Assembly: GCA_018401015.1 (NCBI GenBank)
Contig: JAGYLP010000003.1
Location: 1 to 64,000, forward strand
Direction: 5' to 3'
Length of the DNA stretch: 64,000 nucleotides
Source of the DNA: Bacteroidales bacterium
GTDB taxonomy: Bacteria > Bacteroidota > Bacteroidia > Bacteroidales > M50B96
This document shows, in pieces, positions 37,659 to 46,348 of this stretch (its first letter is position 1; every line of letters begins with the position of its first letter). The notes below the pieces were generated by a model. That model was given only the letters and a program-made list of their open reading frames with translations, was not told the origin of the DNA and did no database searches. The position numbers and the translations under genes are program-made.

Positions 37659-38462
37659 TTAACCACCGTAAACGTGAACAGAGTTCGAAGCGGAAGGCAA
37701 GTAGTTCACTCCAAACCACGCGATAAGTAACACCACAAAAGACAGACTGAGGGTCCAAATGGGGCCCATGAATACTTTAGGTCGATGGTAACGATAATGC
37801 ATGTAAATAAGGTAACCCATCCAGGTTAGAAAAGCCCAGGTTTCTTTAGGGTCCCAGGTCCAGTAATGCCCCCAAGCTTCTTTGGCCCATAAGGCTCCGA
37901 ACAATAAACCCAGTGTAAGGAAACTGAATCCGATGTAAACCAGATTATCGGCTAAGTGCAAGATTCGCATTTCCGGGCGAGTCTTGAAGTAATTCAAATA
38001 TAGGCCGTAAACGGCAATTAGCGAAGAGGCTCCTAAAACCACATAACTGATAATGTAAACGATAACATGCGGAACAAACCAAGGCGATTGCAAGGCAGGC
38101 ATCAAGGCCTTGTCGTGGATTTCGGGTTTGAAATAGTTGAACGACAAGAATAGAATGGCCATGAACAGGCTAAAAATGGCAAACCAACCGTACTTCCAAC
38201 GATGATACACAATCGCACCAACTAAGGGCAGCAAAGCAGAATACCACAATCGGGTTTCGCCGAGGGTTCGCATGGGCGGACGCTCCAACTTAACCCACAA
38301 AAGGGTTATAAAATACGATAAAAGAGCTACCCCTGCGTAGGTGGCAATGAGCCCCCATACATTCGATTTTGGTTTCCAAAATCCAAGGGTAAAAAATAGG
38401 ATGCCCACTAACCAAAATAGGAAAATGATGAGCGCATAGGTTGGGAAATTTAACCAGACCAT
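37659..38462 (-). CDS. ccsA: Cytochrome c biogenesis protein CcsA (heme handling)
   Basis: This 267-residue polytopic membrane protein has about eight helices. The tryptophan-rich heme-binding WWD motif is in WGHYWTWDPKETWAFLTW, near residues 193-210. With ResB it forms the System II (Ccs) complex, which moves heme to the outer face of the inner membrane and attaches it to CxxCH sites of c-type cytochromes. The start ATG at 38462 lies 2 bp after the resB stop, so the two genes are translated from one transcript. It is followed by a strong terminator. Conserved external histidines flank the WWD loop as expected (HVIVYIISY; the MHYRYHR end). Its presence implies the organism makes c-type cytochromes. 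Confidence 0.92.
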   Translation of the reverse strand: MVWLNFPTYALIIFLFWLVGILFFTLGFWKPKSNVWGLIATYAGVALLSYFITLLWVKLERPPMRTLGETRLWYSALLPLVGAIVYHRWKYGWFAIFSLFMAILFLSFNYFKPEIHDKALMPALQSPWFVPHVIVYIISYVVLGASSLIAVYGLYLNYFKTRPEMRILHLADNLVYIGFSFLTLGLLFGALWAKEAWGHYWTWDPKETWAFLTWMGYLIYMHYRYHRPKVFMGPIWTLSLSFVVLLIAWFGVNYLPSASNSVHVYGG

Positions 38463-38464
38463 AA

Positions 38465-39709
38465 TTATTCGTTTTCCGTGTTAATTTTTTCTTTTCGTCC
38501 GATCCAGAAAATATACAGCGAACCGGCTATAACCATAAAAATACCCAGGTAAACCAAAGGTAGCCAGGGATCGCGCACAATTTCAAGTACACTTAGGGTA
38601 GAATGACGTCCGAATCGTTCGTCGTAGCCTACCTGATAGATGGTGTAACCCATCCGCCGCACCGGCACATTGACTAACAAATCGAATTCTTCTTCTCCTT
38701 CGTCGGTAATCAGTTTGATATGGGAACTATACTCTTTGGCAACCGGTTGAAGCATCATTAGTGCAAATTGCTCATCGAAATCGAAATATTCAGCCTTCTG
38801 AAAGGCATTTCCCGAGCAAATCCATCCGGTTTTTAAGGTTTGATTTTGTTTGTTAAATAAGCGTATCTCCGCAGCAGGGGCACTACCCTCTCCTTTGAAT
38901 TCCTTAAAAACATCTCCCTGTCGCATACTCTCCGGGTAAAACCGAAGGACTTCGAATTGCAGGTTGCCTATTTCACCCACGTAACCTTCGGCTGCTTCGA
39001 AGAAGGATTTATGCTCCTCGCCGGCCAAAGCTCCCAGGTTCTTATCAATGATCCCCACTTTAGGAGGATATTCATCTATCATGAAATCATTCAAATGAAT
39101 AGCAAAAGGCATTTCGTAAGCCTGACCCCGATAATCGGTGGCTGCGTCGGTTGTTTTGCCTTCGTTTAAACTCATTCGTAAACGCATCAAATCGCCAGAG
39201 CCTAAAATCCCTCCCACAATAATGATCCAAAGCCCCAAATGATTCAATAAAAAGCCGATGTTATTATTCTTCCATGGGAGCACTTTTCGGAGGGTGACAA
39301 AGCCCAGCGTTAACAAAAAGTAAAGGACTACCAACAAATAGGGCCAACTGCGCGTAACATGCGATAATCCAAGGCGGCGCACTAAGTCCGAGGCGGCGGC
39401 ATCTTCCTGAAGGGTGAATCCCATCATGAGAATGAGCAATGTAAATATGCTAATGGCACTCACTGCGGCAGGCACGCGTCCCATCCATTTCACCAGCGGA
39501 TGATCTTTGTACAATACGTATGCAATCACATTAAAGTTGAGGATACCCAGGAGGAGATAGAGATTATTGGGCCACGATGGAGCCGATATACCGCTCCCTC
39601 CGCTAATAAACTCGATGAGGAAACCAAGCAACATAACAGCAAAAGCAATCACGAAGCTTTCTTTGTACGACCAGGGATGCTCCCAGGTTTTTCTTTTCAC
39701 TTTATTCAT
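38465..39709 (-). CDS. resB: Cytochrome c biogenesis protein ResB (Ccs1-like)
   Basis: The start is set at the ATG at 39709 (MNKVKRKTWEHPWSYKES), rather than an in-frame GTG at 39721; this gives 414 residues. The N-terminal half has four helices (including AFAVMLLGFLIEFISG, the YLLLGILNFNVIAYVL region, and FLLNHLGLWIIIVGGILGSG with a conserved His). A large periplasmic domain (about 185-370: FAIHLNDFMIDEYPPK, RMGYTIYQVGYDE) and a last helix (WLPLVYLGIFMVIAGSLYIFWIG) follow. This is the compact Bacteroidota form of ResB. It partners CcsA in System II heme ligation. First gene of the resB-ccsA operon. A 7-bp inverted repeat lies in its leader at 39728-39744. Confidence 0.9.
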   Translation of the reverse strand: MNKVKRKTWEHPWSYKESFVIAFAVMLLGFLIEFISGGSGISAPSWPNNLYLLLGILNFNVIAYVLYKDHPLVKWMGRVPAAVSAISIFTLLILMMGFTLQEDAAASDLVRRLGLSHVTRSWPYLLVVLYFLLTLGFVTLRKVLPWKNNNIGFLLNHLGLWIIIVGGILGSGDLMRLRMSLNEGKTTDAATDYRGQAYEMPFAIHLNDFMIDEYPPKVGIIDKNLGALAGEEHKSFFEAAEGYVGEIGNLQFEVLRFYPESMRQGDVFKEFKGEGSAPAAEIRLFNKQNQTLKTGWICSGNAFQKAEYFDFDEQFALMMLQPVAKEYSSHIKLITDEGEEEFDLLVNVPVRRMGYTIYQVGYDERFGRHSTLSVLEIVRDPWLPLVYLGIFMVIAGSLYIFWIGRKEKINTENE

Positions 39710-39727
39710 GGTAAAAATCACATTATT

Positions 39728-39744
39728 CTGTTAAGCTTTAACAG
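39728..39744. promoter_or_regulatory. Inverted repeat in the resB leader
   Basis: Arms CTGTTAA and TTAACAG are separated by GCT, 19 bp upstream of the resB ATG, and a further TTAACAG copy lies at 39763-39769. The arrangement fits an operator for a dimeric regulator controlling cytochrome maturation, but no regulator is identified. Confidence 0.3.
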
Positions 39745-39871
39745 CGCCGCAATTTACGAAAGTTAACAGACAATATGGTCTTAATTAGACCGACTCCACC
39801 TTATGCTATTAAACAGCGATTCAAGGTGTTCGAAAGCGTTGTGTAACATCTTTTTTCGGTTTCGATTCCAT

Positions 39872-39879
39872 TACTTTTG
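39872..39879 (+). promoter_or_regulatory. Putative -7 box of the pta-hbd-ackA-ptb-buk operon
   Basis: TACTTTTG matches the TAnnTTTG consensus exactly, 39 bp upstream of the pta ATG at 39919. No convincing -33 element is visible. Confidence 0.55.
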
Positions 39880-39918
39880 CAGGGAATTGAAAAAAATCAA
39901 CTTAAAATATTGTTTCTT

Positions 39919-40920
39919 ATGCAATTACTTCAGTCTATTAAAGAAAAAGCCCGGCAAAATCCACAACGAATTGTTTTACCGGAATCGATGGAAGAAAGAA
40001 CTCTTCAAGCAGCCGACATCTTACTCAGCGAGCAAGTAGCTCGAATTCAGCTCATTGGAGATCCAAAGCAGATTTTACAAAAAGCTGAGTCGCTCGGACT
40101 AAAACACATTGCCCAAGCCGAGTTAATAGACATGAGTAATACCGATAAAATCGATGCATATGCCCAACTCATGGTCGAAATCCGAAAAAACAAAGGGATG
40201 ACCTATGAGGCGGCAGTGGAACAACTTAAAGATCCTTTGTATTACGCCTGTTTAATGATTAAAGCGGGCGACTCCGATGGCGAAGTGGCCGGAGCCGATA
40301 ATGCAACCGGCGATGTATTGCGTCCTGCCTTTCAATATGTTAAGACCTTACCCGGTATATCGGTTGTTTCCGGAGCCTTCATCATGATGTTAAATCAAAC
40401 AGAATTTGGGGAAGATGGAATCCTCGTTTTTGCGGATTGCGCCGTGCACCCGAATCCAACTGCCTCCGAATTGGCAGAAATCGCTGTCATGACCGGCAAA
40501 ACCACCCGTGCTATTGCAGGATTTGAACCCCGCATTGCCATGTTGAGCTTCTCTACCAAAGGAAGCGCAAAACACGAAATGGTCGACAAAGTGGTCGAGG
40601 CAACTCGCTTAGCACAAGCCATGGCTCCCGATATGAAAATTGACGGTGAACTTCAGGCCGATGCGGCTATAATTGCCAGTATTGGAAAGAAAAAAGCACC
40701 CAATTCTGAAATTGCGGGAATAGCCAACGTTTTGGTATTCCCAACCCTCGAAACAGGCAATATCGCTTACAAATTAGTGGAGCGATTAGCCGGAGCACAA
40801 GCCATCGGACCCGTGCTACAAGGAATGGCAGCTCCCATCAACGACCTGTCGAGAGGTTGCTCCGTTAGCGACATTGTAAACCTGGTGGCTATTACCGCCA
40901 ATCAGGCTGCTGAAAAATAA
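39919..40920 (+). CDS. pta: Phosphate acetyltransferase
   Basis: This enzyme interconverts acetyl-CoA plus phosphate and acetyl phosphate plus CoA (EC 2.3.1.8). The start is placed at the ATG at 39919 (MQLLQSIKEKARQNPQ), because the TTG 42 bases upstream overlaps the -7 box. At 333 residues it is the short, single-domain form. Family features include RIVLPESMEERTLQAA near the N-terminus, AGADNATGDVLRPAFQ, the DCAVHPNPTASELAEIA block, and the C-terminal VFPTLETGNIAYKLVERLAGA-type segment. First gene of a five-gene acyl-phosphate operon, in which acetate kinase is the third gene; together they yield ATP from acetyl-CoA. Confidence 0.94.
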   Translation: MQLLQSIKEKARQNPQRIVLPESMEERTLQAADILLSEQVARIQLIGDPKQILQKAESLGLKHIAQAELIDMSNTDKIDAYAQLMVEIRKNKGMTYEAAVEQLKDPLYYACLMIKAGDSDGEVAGADNATGDVLRPAFQYVKTLPGISVVSGAFIMMLNQTEFGEDGILVFADCAVHPNPTASELAEIAVMTGKTTRAIAGFEPRIAMLSFSTKGSAKHEMVDKVVEATRLAQAMAPDMKIDGELQADAAIIASIGKKKAPNSEIAGIANVLVFPTLETGNIAYKLVERLAGAQAIGPVLQGMAAPINDLSRGCSVSDIVNLVAITANQAAEK

Positions 40921-40944
40921 ATCAACTTAAAAATATTCGAACGA

Positions 40945-41919
40945 ATGGCAGAAATAGTAGAATCCATCGAAGGATTCGGACTCAGTAAAGGAAAAAAACA
41001 TAAAGGTTCCTTATCAAAGGTAGGCATTATCGGTTGCGGTACCATGGGACAAGAAATCACGCTCGAGGTAAGCAAAAACGGCATCGACGTCGTTTTTATC
41101 GACCTGGATGAACGAAAAATTCGTGAATCACTCGAAGCCATGGAGCAAGTGCTCGATAATATGATTAACCGCTGGGGACTTACAGAAAGTGAAAAGAGAG
41201 GAATCCTCCAAAGAATAAAAGGGAGTTTGGATTATAGCGACATTTCCGACTGCGATTTAATCATTGAGGCAATCAATACTAAGAAGTTAGGAACCTCGAA
41301 AGAAGCTCGACAAGATGTCTTTAAAAAGGTAGAATCAGTTGTCAGACCCGATGCCGTTATATGCTCAAACACAGCAACTCTAATGATCTCCGACCTGGCA
41401 ATGGTGCTTCAACACCCCGACCGGGCCCTTGGACTTCATTTCCTCAATCCGGTCGATAGCACCAACATCGTCGAAGTGGTAAAAGGGTTTCAAACCTCCG
41501 ACGATGCTTACGATTTCGTCATCAAATTTGCCGGTATGCTTCGTAAAAAAGTGATCCGAGTAAACGAATCGCCCGGAAATATTCACACTCGGATGGTATG
41601 CCCCTACATTAACGAAGCCTGCAACATCCTGATGGAAGGAGTTGCCAGCGTGAGAGATATCGACATTACCATGAAACAAGCCTCAGGCAATCAATTTGGT
41701 CCCTTTGAAATGGCCGACCGAATTGGTCTCGACAAATTATTACGTTGGATGAACAACCTGTACGAAGAATTTGGCGAATTGAAATATAAGCCATCGCCCA
41801 TTATCAAACGACTAGTAAGAGCGAATCACCTCGGACAAATGACCGATATCGGGTTTTACAAATACGAGAACGGTAAGGCCACTGAACAAACGGTTACCTG
41901 CGCCGAAATCAACAATTAA
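40945..41919 (+). CDS. hbd: 3-hydroxybutyryl-CoA dehydrogenase
   Basis: This 324-residue NAD(P)-dependent 3-hydroxyacyl-CoA dehydrogenase has a Rossmann motif GIIGCGTMG near residue 29, after a 26-residue basic extension. The catalytic dyad His165 (GLHFLNP) and Glu177 (IVEVVKG) is present, 12 residues apart as in the characterised enzymes. The usually conserved active-site Asn in the GFxxNR segment is Thr215 here (GNIHTR). The C-terminal helical domain is intact (QFGPFEMADRIGLDKLL, GFYKYENGK). It would interconvert acetoacetyl-CoA and 3-hydroxybutyryl-CoA on the way to or from butyryl-CoA. It lies 24 bp after pta. Thiolase, crotonase and acyl-CoA dehydrogenase partners are not in the window. 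Confidence 0.9.
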   Translation: MAEIVESIEGFGLSKGKKHKGSLSKVGIIGCGTMGQEITLEVSKNGIDVVFIDLDERKIRESLEAMEQVLDNMINRWGLTESEKRGILQRIKGSLDYSDISDCDLIIEAINTKKLGTSKEARQDVFKKVESVVRPDAVICSNTATLMISDLAMVLQHPDRALGLHFLNPVDSTNIVEVVKGFQTSDDAYDFVIKFAGMLRKKVIRVNESPGNIHTRMVCPYINEACNILMEGVASVRDIDITMKQASGNQFGPFEMADRIGLDKLLRWMNNLYEEFGELKYKPSPIIKRLVRANHLGQMTDIGFYKYENGKATEQTVTCAEINN

Positions 41920-41984
41920 TCACCATTATTGGCGCCTACGACCGGAGCCAGCTTTTTTCCAAACGATTCAAGAAGTTAAACCAT

Positions 41985-43199
41985 ATGAAAATTCTAGTTT
42001 TAAATTGTGGTAGTTCATCCATAAAATATCAGCTCTTCAACATGACCGACGAAAGCATTCTTGCTAAAGGAATTGTTGAAAAAATCGGGCTCAAAGGGTC
42101 CTTTCTAAAATTCAATGCCCCTCAGGGAGATAAAGTCAAACTCGAAGGAGAAATTTTAAGCCACCAGGATGGAATTGAGTACATCCTGGGTGTATTGACC
42201 AGCGAAAAATACGGTTGCCTAAAATCGCTTAACGAGATCGATGCCGTTGGACACCGTGTGGCGCATGGAGGAGAACAATTCAGTGAAAGTCAGTTTATCG
42301 ATTCCTATGTTAAAAGTGAAATTGAAAACTGCATTCAGCTTGCTCCTCTTCATAATCCGGCTAACTTAAAGGGAATTACAGCCATGGAACAATTGCTACC
42401 CGATACACCTCAGGTAGCCGTTTTCGACACAGCCTTTCATCAATCCATTCCGGATTACGCCTACATGTATGCTATTCCCTATTCTTTGTATGAAAAATAT
42501 GGTATTCGTCGCTATGGATTCCATGGAACCAGCCATAAATTTGTTGCTCAAACAGCGTGTAACGAATTGGGCATCGATTTCAATCAGCAAAGAATCATTA
42601 CCTGTCACCTGGGAAATGGTGCTTCCGTTGCTGCCATAAAAAATGGGAAAAGTGTTGACACATCCATGGGTCTGACTCCGGTAGAAGGGCTCATCATGGG
42701 AACCCGGGCTGGCGACCTCGACCTGGGGATCCTTACCTTCATTATGGAAAAAGAACAAGTAAGCGGGCACATTGCGAATACCATCGTAAACAAACATTCC
42801 GGTATGCTGGGTGTGTCGGGAGTTTCGTCGGATATGCGCGAAATCGAGACGGCTGCAGAAGAAGGACACAAACGAGCAGCACTTGCTCTCGATATGTTCC
42901 GTTACCGATTGCTCAAATACATTGGATCCTACATCGCTGTGCTGGGTGGAGTCGATTTGATTATTTTTACCGGCGGAATTGGAGAAAATGACCCGGCAAC
43001 CCGACAGTTTATCGGTGAACAACTTGCTTTCCTGGGTATTCAGTTCGATTCAGAAAAAAATGCTAAACTGCGGGGTCAATTAGCAATGCTGAGCACACCC
43101 GAATCCTCGGTTAAACTAATGGTTGTTCCAACCAACGAAGAATATGTTATTGCAAACGACACACAAAGCATTATAAGCGCAAGAGTACAAACTAACTAA
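41985..43199 (+). CDS. ackA: Acetate kinase
   Basis: This 404-residue acetokinase produces ATP and acetate from acetyl phosphate (EC 2.7.2.1). It has the N-terminal VLNCGSSSIKYQLF phosphate motif, the AVFDTAFHQSIPDYAYMYAIP segment, HLGNGASVAA, the TSMGLTPVEGLIMGTRAGDLD block and the C-terminal FTGGIGEN motif, all intact and in the expected order for the acetate/butyrate kinase family. ATG at 41985, 65 bp after hbd. It pairs with pta at the head of the operon, while a second acyl-kinase pair (ptb-buk) follows 10 bp downstream. No regulatory element was recognised in the 65-bp gap. Confidence 0.96.
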   Translation: MKILVLNCGSSSIKYQLFNMTDESILAKGIVEKIGLKGSFLKFNAPQGDKVKLEGEILSHQDGIEYILGVLTSEKYGCLKSLNEIDAVGHRVAHGGEQFSESQFIDSYVKSEIENCIQLAPLHNPANLKGITAMEQLLPDTPQVAVFDTAFHQSIPDYAYMYAIPYSLYEKYGIRRYGFHGTSHKFVAQTACNELGIDFNQQRIITCHLGNGASVAAIKNGKSVDTSMGLTPVEGLIMGTRAGDLDLGILTFIMEKEQVSGHIANTIVNKHSGMLGVSGVSSDMREIETAAEEGHKRAALALDMFRYRLLKYIGSYIAVLGGVDLIIFTGGIGENDPATRQFIGEQLAFLGIQFDSEKNAKLRGQLAMLSTPESSVKLMVVPTNEEYVIANDTQSIISARVQTN

Positions 43200-43209
43200 A
43201 GCATCACTT

Positions 43210-44124
43210 ATGGCTATTACGCGACTAAGCGATTTACTCACAGCATTACAACACGACAATCATCCCATGCGCCTGGTGGCAGCTTTTGCCAACGACGCTC
43301 ACACCATTGAGGCCTGCTACGAAGCAGTTAAAAACAACCTGGTAAAAGTGTGCTTGGTTGGCGACGAACCAAGCATCCGGGAAGTATGCCAGTCCCATCA
43401 AATACCCATCGAATCCTTCGAGATTATTCATGAACCAAACGATCAGGCTGCTGCCATGAAAGCAGTGGACCTAATCAACGAGGGGAAAGCCGACATTTTA
43501 ATGAAAGGACTCGTCAGTACCGAAAAATACATGCGAGCCATTCTGCATAAGGAAAGAGGATTAATGGCTCCCAAGTCTATTCTCAGTCATGTAGCGGTTA
43601 TCGATAATCCGAATTACCACAAACTCCTTATTGTGGGCGATGTAGCCGTGATTCCAGCTCCAGAACTGCCGGAAAAAATTGCCATTGCGAATTACTTGAT
43701 TGATACCGCACATGCCCTCGGAATTGAAAAACCCAGGCTGGCCATCATCGGAGCGGCCGAGACGGTTTCGCTGCGAATTCCCAGTTCGATGGATGCTGCC
43801 ATCTTGAGCAAAATGGCCGATAGAGGTCAATTGAAAAAAGCCTTTGTCGATGGTCCCCTTGCTCTCGACTTAGCCATCGATGCTGAATCGGCTCGCATTA
43901 AAAAGATTGAAAGTCCTGTTGCCGGAAATGCCGATTGCCTCCTCTTCCCAAACCTGGAAACTGGGAATGTATTTTATAAAACCAATACCAAACTCATGGA
44001 TGTATCGGTTGCGGCTATTGTAGCTGGAGCAAAGGCTCCCTGCATTCTCTCCTCACGAGGCGATACAGCGCAAACAAAACTATACTCCATTGCACTGGCT
44101 GCTATGATTGCGAAAAATCATTAA
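43210..44124 (+). CDS. ptb: Phosphate butyryltransferase
   Basis: This 304-residue member of the phosphate acetyl/butyryltransferase family converts butyryl-CoA (or branched acyl-CoA such as isobutyryl- or isovaleryl-CoA) and phosphate to the acyl phosphate (EC 2.3.1.19). Supporting segments are DILMKGLVSTEKYMRAIL, LSHVAVIDNPNYHKLLIVGD, the GAAETVSLRIPSSMDAAIL region and the C-terminal LFPNLETGNVFYK block. It is shorter than and clearly diverged from the pta product in the same operon. The ptb-buk adjacency supports the butyryl assignment. The gene lies 10 bp after ackA and 20 bp before buk. Confidence 0.92.
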   Translation: MAITRLSDLLTALQHDNHPMRLVAAFANDAHTIEACYEAVKNNLVKVCLVGDEPSIREVCQSHQIPIESFEIIHEPNDQAAAMKAVDLINEGKADILMKGLVSTEKYMRAILHKERGLMAPKSILSHVAVIDNPNYHKLLIVGDVAVIPAPELPEKIAIANYLIDTAHALGIEKPRLAIIGAAETVSLRIPSSMDAAILSKMADRGQLKKAFVDGPLALDLAIDAESARIKKIESPVAGNADCLLFPNLETGNVFYKTNTKLMDVSVAAIVAGAKAPCILSSRGDTAQTKLYSIALAAMIAKNH

Positions 44125-44144
44125 CACCCTGTAAAAATTCCTTT

Positions 44145-45239
44145 ATGGCTACGTATAAAGTCCTGGCAATTAACCCCGGATCGACTTCTACTAAAATTGC
44201 TGTTTACTTCAATACGCATGTCCGGTTTACGCGAAACATCAAACACAGCCCGGAAGAACTTGCTCCTTTTAAGAAAATAACCGACCAGTTTGAATTCCGG
44301 AAAAATCTCATCATTCGGGAATTATTATCGGACGATATCAAGCTGGAGGAACTATCGTGCATCGTGGGCCGCGGCGGTCTTATCCACCCCATTCCTTCAG
44401 GCGTTTACGAAGTGAACGAGGCAATGAAGCGCGATTTAGTGCACAGCCCTCTTGGAGAACATGCCAGCAATTTGGGAGGATTAATTGCCGATAACCTCGC
44501 CAGGGAAATCCCCGGAGTAAAAGCATTCATAACCGATCCGGTAGTAGTTGACGAAATGCAAGAGGTAGCTCGATTTTCGGGTCACCCTCAGTTCAAACGA
44601 ATTTCCATTTTTCACGCACTGAACCAAAAAGCAATTGCTCGATTGCATGCCGAATCGAAAGATTTACAATACGAAGATCTGAACCTGATTATTGCTCACC
44701 TGGGAGGTGGAATTTCGGTTGGAGCGCATCGTAAAGGAAGGGTAATCGATGTCAATAATGCACTCGATGGAGAAGGTCCTTTCTCTCCGGAAAGATCCGG
44801 CACATTGCCCACCGGACAACTAATCGAATTGGCCTACAGTGGAAACTATTCCAAACAAGAAATGAAGCTCATGATTAAAGGCCAGGGAGGGATGGTTGCA
44901 TTCATGGGAACAAACGATGCCTGGGAGGTGGAAATGAAGGCTATCGATGGTGATCCGGAAGCTATCGCCGTGCAAGACGCCATGTGCTATCAAATTGCAA
45001 AACAAATCGGTGCCATGGCAACTGTTTTAGAGGGAAAGGTCGATGCCATTCTGCTCACCGGCGGAATAGCACACAATAAATACCTGGTCGAATATGTCGG
45101 AAAAATGGTTTCCTTTATCGCCCCGATTGTGGTTTATCCGGGGGAAGATGAGCTCAAAGCACTCGCATTCGAAGGATTGCGTGTGCTGCAAGGTAAAGTA
45201 GAACCTAAAACCTATAAGGGCAAATCGATGCCTGCATGA
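44145..45239 (+). CDS. buk: Butyrate kinase
   Basis: This 364-residue member of the acetokinase family forms ATP and butyrate (or a branched-chain acid) from the acyl phosphate (EC 2.7.2.7). Diagnostic segments are LAINPGSTSTKIAVY, VGRGGLIHPIPSGVYEVN, ITDPVVVDEM, HALNQKAIAR, LIIAHLGGGISVGAHRKG and LLTGGIAHNKYL. Length and motifs match Buk rather than AckA. It completes the pta-hbd-ackA-ptb-buk set. Its TGA stop overlaps an upstream ATG of the glycosyltransferase frame (ATGA at 45236-45239), suggesting the operon may continue into that gene. Acid specificity, straight or branched, cannot be told from sequence. Confidence 0.94.
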   Translation: MATYKVLAINPGSTSTKIAVYFNTHVRFTRNIKHSPEELAPFKKITDQFEFRKNLIIRELLSDDIKLEELSCIVGRGGLIHPIPSGVYEVNEAMKRDLVHSPLGEHASNLGGLIADNLAREIPGVKAFITDPVVVDEMQEVARFSGHPQFKRISIFHALNQKAIARLHAESKDLQYEDLNLIIAHLGGGISVGAHRKGRVIDVNNALDGEGPFSPERSGTLPTGQLIELAYSGNYSKQEMKLMIKGQGGMVAFMGTNDAWEVEMKAIDGDPEAIAVQDAMCYQIAKQIGAMATVLEGKVDAILLTGGIAHNKYLVEYVGKMVSFIAPIVVYPGEDELKALAFEGLRVLQGKVEPKTYKGKSMPA

Positions 45240-45328
45240 TCCGATCGGCTTGTTTAATGTATCGTGAACAATTGAAGCAGGTCGCCCGTTCGAAAGACTT
45301 ACTTCCAACTCACTCAATACCAGCACCT

Positions 45329-46336
45329 ATGCTTGCCAATTTTCTTACTTACTCCATTATAGTACCCGTTTACAATCGACCTTACGAAGTTGAAGAACTT
45401 CTGGAGAGTCTTGTTCATCAAAGCTATACAGACTTTGAAGTAGTAATCGTTGAAGATGGATCTTCCATACCTTGCGACAAAGTGGTTGATGTCTATCGTA
45501 GCAAACTGAACATCAGCTATTTTACTAAAACGAACTCCGGTCCGGGGACTTCCCGAAATTACGGATTCGAACGTGCCAAAGGTAACTACTGTATCTTCCT
45601 AGACTCCGATTGTGTATTGCCTCCGCAGTACATGAAAACCGTGGTCGAAAACCTAAAAGAAAATTATACCGATGCTTTTGGTGGCCCCGACAAAGCGCAC
45701 GAAAGCTTCAGCCTCCTGCAAAAAGCCATCAACTATTCCATGACATCCTTCTTTACTACCGGAGGAATACGCGGCGGTGGCGAAAAACTCGATAAATTCT
45801 ATCCGCGTAGCTTCAATATGGGTTACTCGCGCGAAGTGTTTGAATCAACTAAAGGATTTGCTAAAATGCGCTTCGGGGAAGATATCGACATGAGTTTACG
45901 AATTCTCGAAAACGGCTATACCACCAGACTCTTCAAAGACGCCTACGTTTATCACAAAAGAAGAACTAACCTAAGGCAGTTCTTCAAACAGGTCTTCAAT
46001 TCAGGTTTAGCCCGAATCAATTTATTCAAACGCCATCCTGAATCCCTTAAACTGGTTCATCTGGCTCCTGCCATTTTCACCATCGGACTTGCCTTCCTGC
46101 TTATTCTTTCGATAATTGAATCAAGTTGGTTTTTACTACCAATCGCTGCACACATGGCACTCATTTTCATCGATTCAACCATCCAAAATCGATGCATCCG
46201 AGTGGGATTCCTTTCAATTTTGAGTTCCTACACGCAATTAATTGCCTATGGACTCGGATTCTTAAAAGCTTTCTGGAAAAGAATCATCCTAAAACAAGAT
46301 GAATTCGCTGCTTTTGAAAAGAATTTCTATCGGTAA
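45329..46336 (+). CDS. Family 2 glycosyltransferase, membrane-anchored
   Basis: The GT-A fold begins at YSIIVPVYNRPYEVEELLES, with the nucleotide-sugar contact VIVEDGSS and a DxD motif in FLDSDCVLPP. A GEDIDMSLRILE acceptor/base region follows, and the C-terminal ~90 residues contain hydrophobic helices (IFTIGLAFLLILSIIESSWFLL split over two segments). The start is set at the ATG at 45329 (MLANFLTYSII), giving 335 residues; an earlier in-frame ATG at 45236 overlaps the buk stop (ATGA) and would add 31 residues without homology-like character. It probably transfers a sugar to a lipid-linked or surface glycan. Its operon link with fermentation genes seems incidental, and the donor and acceptor are unknown. 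Confidence 0.82.
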   Translation: MLANFLTYSIIVPVYNRPYEVEELLESLVHQSYTDFEVVIVEDGSSIPCDKVVDVYRSKLNISYFTKTNSGPGTSRNYGFERAKGNYCIFLDSDCVLPPQYMKTVVENLKENYTDAFGGPDKAHESFSLLQKAINYSMTSFFTTGGIRGGGEKLDKFYPRSFNMGYSREVFESTKGFAKMRFGEDIDMSLRILENGYTTRLFKDAYVYHKRRTNLRQFFKQVFNSGLARINLFKRHPESLKLVHLAPAIFTIGLAFLLILSIIESSWFLLPIAAHMALIFIDSTIQNRCIRVGFLSILSSYTQLIAYGLGFLKAFWKRIILKQDEFAAFEKNFYR

Positions 46337-46348
46337 ACTCCTTTCTCC

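Noticed and set aside
42396-43022. 208-codon minus-strand frame opposite ackA
   Set aside because: It lies wholly antisense to a clearly conserved acetate kinase and has no recognisable domain.
45236-45328. N-terminal extension of the glycosyltransferase from the ATGA overlap with buk
   Set aside because: The ATGA overlap is attractive for coupling, but the 31 added residues lack family character, and the ATG at 45329 directly precedes the GT-A core. The overlap is recorded in the gene entry instead.
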